In this document: in pieces, positions 14,686 through 21,784 of the stretch | How the letters are laid out: each line of letters starts with the position of its first letter | Position numbering within the stretch: position 1 is the first letter of the stretch | Origin: Glaciihabitans sp. | GTDB lineage: Bacteria > Actinomycetota > Actinomycetes > Actinomycetales > Microbacteriaceae | DNA length: 46,948 nt | Assembly: GCA_025465535.1 (NCBI GenBank) | Contig: JAODMY010000044.1 | Location: forward strand, 1 to 46,948 | Direction of reading: 5' to 3' | The notes under the pieces: model-generated | Seen by the model: the letters and a program-made list of their open reading frames with translations, nothing else | What the model was told of the DNA's origin: nothing | Databases searched by the model: none | Position numbers and translations under genes: made by a program

Positions 14686-16551
14686 GTGAGTATGCGGGGT
14701 GGCGGCGGCCACGGAGGTCGGGTCGGCGGAAGAGACATCGAGTCCCAGCGCGCCCTGAACGCGTCGGCGCCGAAGGTCGATCGTCTCCTGGGCCGGATCG
14801 GCGAGCTCTTTCGCCCCTACCGCGTACAGCTCACCATCACGATCGTGCTCGTGCTGGTCAGCGCGGGCCTCAGCGTTGCGCCTCCGCTCCTGACGAAGCA
14901 ACTGTTCGACCAGGGGCTGTTTCCGCCCGGCGGGCATCCCAATGTGCCGAAACTCGTGACGCTCGTGGTCATCATGGTCGTTCTCTGGGTCGCCTCCGCC
15001 GGCCTCGGTGTCTGGCAGACCTGGCTCACAGCGACCGTCGGCAACAAGGTCATGGGATCCCTGCGGATGCGGCTGTTCAGCCACCTGCAGTCCATGGAGC
15101 TCGCCTTCTTCACGAAGACCAAGACCGGCGTCATCCAATCGAGGCTCCAGAACGATGTCGGTGGTGTCGCCGGCGTCCTCAGCAACACGATCTCGAGCGT
15201 GATCGGCAACACCGTCACGGTGATCGCTGCCCTGGTGTCGATGATCATCCTGAGCTGGCAGATGACGATCGTCGCGGTCGTCCTCCTGCCGATCCTCGTG
15301 ATCGCGCAGCGTCGGGTCGGGCAGGTGCGGGCGCGGATCGCGACCAAGACGCAGGAGTCGCTGTCGGACATGACCGCGATCACGCAGGAGACGCTGAGCG
15401 TCAGCGGCATCCTGCTGGCCAAGAGCTTCAACCAGCAGCCCTCGGAGATCGCCCGGTACGGCTCAGAGAACAACAACCAGATCGGCCTGCAGGTACGCCA
15501 GCAGATGAGCGGCCAGTGGTTCTTCGCGATGGTCAGCATCTTCCTTTCGGTCATCCCCGCGGTCATCTACCTGGTCGCGGCGTGGCTCATCACCCACAAC
15601 GTTCCCGTTACGGCTGGCACCATCGTCGCGTTCACCACCGTGCAGGCGCGCGTGACGTTCCCGCTGATGGGACTGCTGCGCGTCGCGCTGGACCTGCAGA
15701 CCTCCCAGGCGCTGTTCTCCCGGATCTTCGAGTACCTCGACCTGCGCCCGGCAATCGTTGACAAGCCCGACGCGCGCGCCGTGAACGAGGCCGAGGTTGG
15801 CACGGTCGCCTTCCAGGATGTCGTCTTCCGCTACCCGGATGCGGGCAAGGACACGGCAGCCACGCTGCGCTCGGTGTCGTTTGCGATTCGCCCCGGCCAG
15901 TACGCGGCATTCGTCGGACCGTCAGGGGCGGGCAAGACCACGGTCTCCTATCTGATCCCGCGCTTCCACGACATCGAGGACGGGAGCGTCGTATTCGCGG
16001 GCGATGACGTGCGCGATCTCAAGCAGGACAGCCTGGTGCGCCACATCGGGATCGTCAGCCAGGAGACCTACCTCTTTCACGCGACCATCGCCGAGAACCT
16101 GCGCTACGCGAAACCGGATGCGACGGACGACGAGCTTGAAGCCGCGGCGAAGGCGGCCAACATCCACGACACGATCGTCAGTTTCCCACTCGGCTACGAC
16201 ACGCTCGTTGGCGAACGCGGCTATCGGCTGAGCGGCGGGGAGAAGCAGAGGGTCGCGATCGCGCGTGTGCTGCTGAAGGATCCGCCCGTGTTGATCCTCG
16301 ACGAGGCGACCAGTGCGCTCGACACCATCTCCGAACGAATCGTGCAGGCCGCGCTCGATGAGGCATCCAGGGGGCGGACCACGATTGCGATCGCGCACCG
16401 GCTCTCGACCGTGATCGGTGCCGACGTGATCTTCGTGGTCGAAGCCGGCGAGATCGTCGAATCGGGAACGCACGCGGAACTGCTCGCCAGCGGTGGAGAA
16501 TATTCGCGCCTGTTCGCGGAGCAGGCCGGGCCGGCGGCCGTTCGCTCCTAA
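14686..16551 (+). CDS. ABC exporter, fused permease-ATPase (multidrug/lipid type)
   Basis: A 621-residue half-transporter that should act as a homodimer or heterodimer. After a Gly/Arg-rich start, the membrane domain spans about residues 40-330 with six helices (LTITIVLVLVSAGLSVAPPL, LVTLVVIMVVLWVASAGLGV and others). The ATPase domain has Walker A GPSGAGKTT at residues 411-419, a Q loop in VSQETYLFHATI, signature LSGGEKQRVAIAR, Walker B VLILDEATSALD and the switch His in IAHRLSTV. All motifs are intact. There is no partner gene. GTG at 14686 is preferred because TAGGGT lies at the leaderless distance; ATG at 14692 is an alternative. The exported substrate is not identifiable. Confidence 0.93.
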   Translation: MSMRGGGGHGGRVGGRDIESQRALNASAPKVDRLLGRIGELFRPYRVQLTITIVLVLVSAGLSVAPPLLTKQLFDQGLFPPGGHPNVPKLVTLVVIMVVLWVASAGLGVWQTWLTATVGNKVMGSLRMRLFSHLQSMELAFFTKTKTGVIQSRLQNDVGGVAGVLSNTISSVIGNTVTVIAALVSMIILSWQMTIVAVVLLPILVIAQRRVGQVRARIATKTQESLSDMTAITQETLSVSGILLAKSFNQQPSEIARYGSENNNQIGLQVRQQMSGQWFFAMVSIFLSVIPAVIYLVAAWLITHNVPVTAGTIVAFTTVQARVTFPLMGLLRVALDLQTSQALFSRIFEYLDLRPAIVDKPDARAVNEAEVGTVAFQDVVFRYPDAGKDTAATLRSVSFAIRPGQYAAFVGPSGAGKTTVSYLIPRFHDIEDGSVVFAGDDVRDLKQDSLVRHIGIVSQETYLFHATIAENLRYAKPDATDDELEAAAKAANIHDTIVSFPLGYDTLVGERGYRLSGGEKQRVAIARVLLKDPPVLILDEATSALDTISERIVQAALDEASRGRTTIAIAHRLSTVIGADVIFVVEAGEIVESGTHAELLASGGEYSRLFAEQAGPAAVRS

Positions 16552-16574
16552 GCGATGCTGTGTACGCTCTGGGC

Positions 16575-17489
16575 ATGGCACTCTCACGCGAGCGGGCGGC
16601 GAACGCACTGGCGCGCGTCGAGTCGGATCCCGCGGCGCTCGCCACTTTTCTGGCCGCGTACTCCGGCGACGAGGATGCCGTCCCCGCCCTGCGGGAGGCC
16701 GCCGATCCGGCCGTCGCGAGCGCGGCATCCCTCGCGCGGGCAGCACGCCTGACGGAGTATGAGCGTGCCGCTTACGGGCGCACGAACACCCCCGACGAGG
16801 AGGCCGTGGCGGCCAACGCCCGCGACGAAATCGTCTGGGAGGAGGATCATCGCGCCGCGATCTCGGCGGCTCTCGAGGCTGCTGTCGCCGCGCTCGATCC
16901 TGCCGGTCCCGCGGCTAACGTGCCGAACGCTCCGGCAGCACCGACCGATCCCGAGCCCGCTCCGGCCGCTCGAAAACGATTCCGCTTCACCGTCCCGGTG
17001 GTCGTGGCGGTTGCCATCGTGGGGATAGTCGCCGGCGCCATCATCGCGACCGGGGCCGGCAGGCAGCCGGGCTCAACCGGTTCGGGGACGTCCACGCCTT
17101 CTGCCACGGCAGTGCCCATCGGCGGCTCCGTCACGCGCACCTACACGGCGGACCAGGTATCGGGGTGGTTCTCGGCATCGGCGACGGGGGCCGACACCTT
17201 CCCGCGGCCCAGCTACCTGACGTCCATCGGGCTGAACAACGGCAGCACCCGCTTCATCGCAACGAGTGCGACGGGCTGGTCGCTCTGGGTCGGCAAATCG
17301 ACGGCTGGGCAGACCTGCCTGCTCCTCAACGGCACGATCAAGACCCCGACCAGGTCGCTCTCGAGCTGTCTGCCCTCCGCAGCGATCACGCAGGGCAAGG
17401 CGATCGTGATCAACGCGCACGGCATCAACGCGACCCTGACCAGGAACGACCTTGTCGTCGCCATCACCGAGGGCGACCAGGGGCTGTGA
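16575..17489 (+). CDS. Single-pass membrane protein of unknown function
   Basis: About 304 residues from ATG at 16575, which lies exactly at the predicted transcript start behind TACGCT (16563-16568). I do not recognise the family. Residues 1-135 are charged, alanine-rich and probably cytoplasmic (RERAANALARVESDPAALA; ARDEIVWEEDHRAAISAALE), ending in a proline-rich linker. One membrane helix follows (FTVPVVVAVAIVGIVAGAII), then a Ser/Thr/Gly-rich stretch and a globular extracytoplasmic part with two cysteines (TCLLLNGTI and SSCLPSA) that could form a disulphide. The topology resembles an anti-sigma factor or other transmembrane signalling protein, but no zinc motif or sigma gene is present. 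It lies between the exporter and cystathionine beta-synthase. Confidence 0.7.
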   Translation: MALSRERAANALARVESDPAALATFLAAYSGDEDAVPALREAADPAVASAASLARAARLTEYERAAYGRTNTPDEEAVAANARDEIVWEEDHRAAISAALEAAVAALDPAGPAANVPNAPAAPTDPEPAPAARKRFRFTVPVVVAVAIVGIVAGAIIATGAGRQPGSTGSGTSTPSATAVPIGGSVTRTYTADQVSGWFSASATGADTFPRPSYLTSIGLNNGSTRFIATSATGWSLWVGKSTAGQTCLLLNGTIKTPTRSLSSCLPSAAITQGKAIVINAHGINATLTRNDLVVAITEGDQGL

Positions 17490-17545
17490 GCGGGGGGAGC
17501 GCGCCCGCGTAACACTCCCACACCCGCTGGTAGATTGAGCGCACC

Positions 17546-18910
17546 ATGAAGTACGCGAATTCGGTGCTCGATCTCATCGGCAATACGCCGCTCGTCCGCC
17601 TCACCAATGTTGCCAAGGGCTACGCCCCCACCATCCTCGTGAAGGTCGAATATTTGAATCCGGGAGGATCATCCAAGGATCGCATCGCGGCCAGGATCAT
17701 CGACGCGGCCGAGGCCGAGGGCAAGCTGAAGCCCGGCGGAACGATCGTGGAGCCGACCAGCGGCAACACGGGAATCGGCCTTGCCCTTGTCGCCCAGCAG
17801 CGCGGCTACCGCTGCGTCTTCGTGCTTCCGGACAAGGTTGGCGAGGAGAAGCGCAACGTGCTGAAGGCGTACGGCGCCGAGGTCGTCGTGACGCCGACAT
17901 CCGTTGCTCCCGACAGCCCGGAGTCCTACTACTCGGTGAGCGATCGGCTCGCGCGCGAGATCCCGGGCGCGTTCAAGCCCGACCAGTATTCGAACCCGAA
18001 CGGGCCGCTCAGCCACTACGAGAGCACGGGTCCGGAGATCTGGCGGGACACCGAGGGCAAGGTCACCCACTTCGTTGCCGGCGTCGGCACCGGTGGAACC
18101 ATCAGCGGTGTCGGCAAGTACCTCAAGGAGGTCTCCGACGGCAAGGTGCAGATCATCGGCGCCGACCCGGAGGGGTCGGTCTATTCCGGCGGCACGGGTC
18201 GCCCGTACCTCGTCGAGGGCGTCGGCGAGGACTTCTGGCCGAGCGCGTACGACCCCTCGGTTGTGGACCGGATCATCGCATCCTCCGACGCCGAGTCCTT
18301 CGATCTGACCCTGCGACTCGCTCGCGAGGAGGGCCTACTGGTCGGTGGATCGAGTGGGCTCGCGGTATCCGCGGCGCTCAAGCTCGCGGCCGACCTCGGA
18401 CCGGATGACGTCGTCGTCGTGCTGTTACCGGATGGTGGCCGAGGCTACCTCGGCAAGGTCTTCAACGAGAAGTGGATGCAGTCCTACGGATTCAGCCAGG
18501 TCTCCGACGAGAAGACCGTCGCCGACCTCGTGCGCCTGAAGTCGGGAGAGATGCCCGACCTCGTGCACCTGCACCCATCGGACACGGTGCACGACGCCAT
18601 CCAGATCATGACCAAGCACGACGTCTCGCAGCTTCCCGTGCTCACCGCAGAGCCGCCCGTCGTCATCGGCGAGGTCATCGGCGCGGTGGACGAACGCTCG
18701 CTGGTCGAACTCGTCTTCAGCGGGGCCGCGAGCATGACCGACTCGATCGAGGCGTACATCGGCGCGCCGCTGCCGATCATCGGTGCGCGCGAATCCGTGA
18801 CCCAGGCCCGCGAGGCGCTGGGAACAACGGATGCCCTCCTGGTTGTTGACGACGGCAAGCCGGCCGCGGTTCTCACGCGGTACGACCTGCTCAACTTCCT
18901 CTCGGAATAA
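17546..18910 (+). CDS. cbs: Cystathionine beta-synthase
   Basis: A 454-residue PLP enzyme that condenses serine (or O-acetylserine) with homocysteine in reverse transsulfuration. The catalytic domain has the PLP lysine at residue 44 (GGSSKDRIAARI), the asparagine loop TSGNTGIGLAL and the phosphate-binding GTGGTISGVG. The C-terminal ~120 residues carry two CBS motifs (DLVHLHPSDTVHDAIQIMTK and LLVVDDGKPAAVLTRYDLLN), as in full-length cystathionine beta-synthases and unlike cysteine synthases. Its neighbour is a cystathionine gamma-synthase/lyase, which supports the pathway. TAGATT at 17531-17536 suggests a very short 5' leader. Confidence 0.93.
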   Translation: MKYANSVLDLIGNTPLVRLTNVAKGYAPTILVKVEYLNPGGSSKDRIAARIIDAAEAEGKLKPGGTIVEPTSGNTGIGLALVAQQRGYRCVFVLPDKVGEEKRNVLKAYGAEVVVTPTSVAPDSPESYYSVSDRLAREIPGAFKPDQYSNPNGPLSHYESTGPEIWRDTEGKVTHFVAGVGTGGTISGVGKYLKEVSDGKVQIIGADPEGSVYSGGTGRPYLVEGVGEDFWPSAYDPSVVDRIIASSDAESFDLTLRLAREEGLLVGGSSGLAVSAALKLAADLGPDDVVVVLLPDGGRGYLGKVFNEKWMQSYGFSQVSDEKTVADLVRLKSGEMPDLVHLHPSDTVHDAIQIMTKHDVSQLPVLTAEPPVVIGEVIGAVDERSLVELVFSGAASMTDSIEAYIGAPLPIIGARESVTQAREALGTTDALLVVDDGKPAAVLTRYDLLNFLSE

Positions 18911-18921
18911 AGCGCCTGATC

Positions 18922-18974
18922 GCCAGCTTCGACCAATAGCCAGCGTCGACCAACAAGCCCAGCGTCGACTAACA
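18922..18974. repeat. 17-bp degenerate tandem repeat in the cbs-metB gap
   Basis: Three successive units related to GCCAGCGTCGACCAACA begin at 18922, 18939 and 18957 and fill most of the 75-nt gap. Each contains the core CAGC(T/G)TCGAC(C/T)AA. Function unknown. Confidence 0.8.
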
Positions 18975-18985
18975 GAGAGAACCCA

Positions 18986-20152
18986 GTGTCCGACATTTCA
19001 GAGCCCACACCGGCGGGCTTCTCCACCCGCGCCATCCATTCCGGCCAGGATTTCGATCCGACGACCGGTGCGGTTGTGCCTCCCGTCTACCTCACCTCGA
19101 CCTTTGTGCAGGATGGCATCGGCGGCTTCCGCGGCGGCTACGAGTACGGCCGCGGCGGCAACCCGACCCGGGACTCCCTTCAGGAACTGCTCGCCTCGCT
19201 CGAGGGGGGAACGAAGGCGTTCAGCTTCGCCTCTGGGCTCGCTGCCGAGGACACCCTGCTGCGCGCGGTGCTCACCCCGGGCGCGCACGTCGTCATGGGC
19301 AACGACGTCTACGGCGGAACGCATCGCCTCGTCAACCGGGTCTTCGTGCCCTGGGGCGTCACGCTCGACACGGTCGACATGAGTGATGTCGACGCGGTCG
19401 TTGCGGCAGTTCAGCACAAAGAGACGGCAGTGCTCTGGATCGAGACGCCCTCCAACCCGCTCATGAAGATCAGCGACATTGCAGCGCTCGCCGAGATCGG
19501 TCACAAGGCCGGCGCCATCGTCGTCGTGGACAACACGTTCGCATCGCCCTACCTGCAGCAGCCGCTGTCGCTCGGCGCAGATGTCATCATCCACTCGACC
19601 ACCAAATATCTCGGCGGCCACTCGGACGTTCTCGGCGGTGCGGTCGTCGTGAACGACATCGAACTCGCGGAGAAGGTCGGCTTTCTGCAGTTTGGTGTGG
19701 GTGCCGTCAGCGGTCCGCTCGACGCATGGCTCACCGTCCGCGGCATCAAGACGCTCGCGGTGCGGATGGAGCGGCACTCGGCGAACGCGCAGGCGATCGC
19801 CGAGCGGCTGGTCGGCCATCCGGCCCTCGACGCCGTCTACTACCCGGGACTTTCGACGCACCCCGGACACGACATCGCGGCCCGCCAGATGAGCGGATTC
19901 GGCGGGATGCTGTCGGTCGCGCTCACGGGCGGCGCGTCCGCCGCGCGCAGGTTCGCGGAGTCGACGGAGGTATTCCAGCTGGCCGAGTCGCTCGGCGGTG
20001 TCGAGTCGCTCATCGGGTATCCGTCGGAGATGACCCACGCGTCCGTTCGGGGAACCGCGCTCGAGGTCCCCGAGAACGTCGTTCGGCTATCGGTCGGCAT
20101 CGAGGATGTCGATGACCTGGTCGGCGACGTGTTGCACGCGCTCGAGCGCTGA
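18986..20152 (+). CDS. metB: Cystathionine gamma-synthase / gamma-lyase family enzyme
   Basis: A 388-residue member of the Cys/Met-metabolism PLP family, starting at GTG. PLP binding: Lys207 in IIHSTTKYLGGHSDVLGG; upstream, YGRGGNPTRDSLQELLASLE and FASGLAAEDTLLRAVL are family hallmarks, and the C-terminal VRLSVGIEDVDDLVGDV closes the fold. This family includes both MetB (forward) and gamma-lyase (reverse) enzymes, which cannot be separated by motif. Beside cystathionine beta-synthase, the lyase role (cystathionine to cysteine) is at least as likely as the synthase role implied by the symbol. Probably co-transcribed with cbs across a 75-nt repeat-bearing gap. Confidence 0.88.
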   Translation: MSDISEPTPAGFSTRAIHSGQDFDPTTGAVVPPVYLTSTFVQDGIGGFRGGYEYGRGGNPTRDSLQELLASLEGGTKAFSFASGLAAEDTLLRAVLTPGAHVVMGNDVYGGTHRLVNRVFVPWGVTLDTVDMSDVDAVVAAVQHKETAVLWIETPSNPLMKISDIAALAEIGHKAGAIVVVDNTFASPYLQQPLSLGADVIIHSTTKYLGGHSDVLGGAVVVNDIELAEKVGFLQFGVGAVSGPLDAWLTVRGIKTLAVRMERHSANAQAIAERLVGHPALDAVYYPGLSTHPGHDIAARQMSGFGGMLSVALTGGASAARRFAESTEVFQLAESLGGVESLIGYPSEMTHASVRGTALEVPENVVRLSVGIEDVDDLVGDVLHALER

Positions 20153-20170
20153 TTGCGCGGTGGGCTGAGA

Positions 20171-20187
20171 AGGTTGCGAAGCAACCT
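20171..20187. repeat. Small perfect hairpin downstream of metB
   Basis: AGGTTGC (20171-20177), a GAA loop, and GCAACCT (20181-20187). It is followed by two occurrences of CCTGCGACC about 25 nt apart. It lies 19 nt after the metB stop without a T-tract. It is one component of the 372-base gap before the glycosyltransferase gene. Confidence 0.65.
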
Positions 20188-20285
20188 GCGACCCCAGCGC
20201 AGAGGGAGCCTGCGACCGAGGGTTTACACGGTGGAGTAGGTGGGCCGGTCATCCCGTGCCCGCGCTGCCCGACGTGCGCTCTAAC

Positions 20286-20366
20286 CGAAAACGAAGGAGA
20301 TTTGGCCGATACGTCGCGTGAATTGATCGTTCGTGCGGCTTTTCGACGGATGCTCCTTCGTTTTCG
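20286..20366. repeat. CGAAAACGAAGGAG-family inverted repeat, copy C
   Basis: Perfect 14-nt arms CGAAAACGAAGGAG (20286-20299) and CTCCTTCGTTTTCG (20353-20366) separated by 53 nt. The spacing is nearly the same as in copies A and B, but the internal sequence differs. Confidence 0.9.
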
Positions 20367-20420
20367 GAGGCGGGGCGGGCGTTTTCGGAGGCCGGGCGAG
20401 CGTGTTCGGAGGCGGGGCTG
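20360..20420. repeat. 21-bp tandem repeat at the right end of copy C
   Basis: Three units beginning GTTTTCGGAGGCGGGGCGGG at 20360, 20381 and 20402, the later two with a few changes. The first unit begins inside the right arm of the inverted repeat, so the end of the element appears to have been re-copied. The remaining ~100 bases before the next gene show no further structure to me. Confidence 0.85.
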
Positions 20421-20524
20421 GTTCGGATGAGAAACTGTCAGAGGAGGTTTTCCGTATCACGCTCCCAAGAAGGTTCTAGCCGGCTCATAGATTGCGCATA
20501 GGGCGCGCGCGTTAGCTGGCGCAC

Positions 20525-21784
20525 ATGAACACATCGACAGAACCACTCGCCCTCGAGGTTGTCGTTCCCGTCTTCGACGAGCAGGATTCGCTTGCCCCAA
20601 GCATCCGCGCGCTGCACGCCTACCTGACAGCGGAGCTCGACCTCCCCTGGTCCATCACGATTGCGGATAACGCCAGCACGGACGCCACGCTCGACGTGGC
20701 GACGCTGCTCACCTACGAACTCGAGAATGTCGAGATCCTTCACCTCGAGGAGAAGGGCCGCGGACGTGCGCTGAAGAGCGCCTGGCTCGCATCCACCGCA
20801 AAGGTCGTGGCCTATGTGGACGTCGACCTCTCGACCGATCTTCGCGCGCTCCCGCCACTGATCGCCCCGCTGCTCTCCGGACACTCGGATCTCGCGATCG
20901 GGACGCGCCTTGCGCCATCCTCCCGCGTCGACCGAGGCAGCAAGCGCGAGTTCATCTCGCAGTGCTACAACTTCCTGCTTCGGCAGACGATGGGTGTGCG
21001 CTTCACCGACGCGCAGTGCGGCTTCAAGGCCATGCGCGCGGATGCCGCCGCCCAACTTCTCCCGCTCGTCGAGGACGACGGCTGGTTCTTCGATACCGAA
21101 CTGCTGGTCCTGGCCGAGCGAAGCGGCCTGCGCATCCACGAGGTCCCCGTCGACTGGGTGGATGACACCGACAGCCGAGTGAAGATCGTCTCGACCGTGC
21201 GCCGAGACCTGCGCGGCATCGTGCGACTTTCGCGTGGGCTTTCGTCGGGGCGGATCCCCGTGGACCGGGTCTACGACAGGCTCGGACGCAGGCCACTCGA
21301 GTCGCCGGCCCGCCGGCCATCCTTCCTCGCCCAGCTGCTTCGATTCGGTTGCGTTGGGATTGTCTCGACCGTGGCCTACGCGCTGCTGTATCTGCTGTTC
21401 GCGACCGTGATGACGAGTTTCGCCGCCAACTTCCTCGCGCTATTGCTGACGGCGATCGCCAACACCGCCGCGAATCGTCGGTTCACGTTCGGCGTTCGGG
21501 GGAGGTCGAGGATGACGCTGCACCAGTTCCAGGGACTCATCGTCTTCGGTATCTCCTGGATCATCACGAGCGGGTCGCTGCTCGAACTGCACGTCATCAA
21601 CCCGCAGGCGAACGTGCTCTCCGAGCTCGTCGTCCTGACCTTCACCAACGTGCTCGCGACCGTCTTTCGGTTCGTGCTCCTGCGGACGTGGGTCTTTCGC
21701 GACCACAGCGAGCGTCGCGGGTCCGTCGCTGAACGACGGGTCACCCAGGGATCGATTTCTCTCCAGGAAGTGACGACGACATGA
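20525..21784 (+). CDS. Glycosyltransferase family 2 fused to GtrA-like membrane domain
   Basis: A 419-residue fusion. Residues ~9-235 are a GT2 domain of dolichol/polyprenol-phosphate mannose synthase type: LEVVVPVFDEQDSLAPSIRA, DNASTDATLDVA, KGRGRALKSAW, the DxD-type motif VAYVDVDLSTDL and GTRLAPSSRVDRG, then QCGFKAMRADAA. Residues ~270-395 form a GtrA-like domain with about four helices (CVGIVSTVAYALLYLLFATV; ANTAANRRFTFG; FRFVLLRTWVF). GtrA domains are thought to handle or flip polyprenyl-phosphate sugars. It overlaps the next gene by ATGA, so it likely makes the lipid-linked sugar used by that membrane transferase. Confidence 0.92.
   Translation: MNTSTEPLALEVVVPVFDEQDSLAPSIRALHAYLTAELDLPWSITIADNASTDATLDVATLLTYELENVEILHLEEKGRGRALKSAWLASTAKVVAYVDVDLSTDLRALPPLIAPLLSGHSDLAIGTRLAPSSRVDRGSKREFISQCYNFLLRQTMGVRFTDAQCGFKAMRADAAAQLLPLVEDDGWFFDTELLVLAERSGLRIHEVPVDWVDDTDSRVKIVSTVRRDLRGIVRLSRGLSSGRIPVDRVYDRLGRRPLESPARRPSFLAQLLRFGCVGIVSTVAYALLYLLFATVMTSFAANFLALLLTAIANTAANRRFTFGVRGRSRMTLHQFQGLIVFGISWIITSGSLLELHVINPQANVLSELVVLTFTNVLATVFRFVLLRTWVFRDHSERRGSVAERRVTQGSISLQEVTTT

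Noticed and set aside
18911-18985. Riboswitch (SAM type) before metB
   Set aside because: The gap is only 75 nt and is filled by a 17-bp tandem repeat; no riboswitch fold or terminator is seen.
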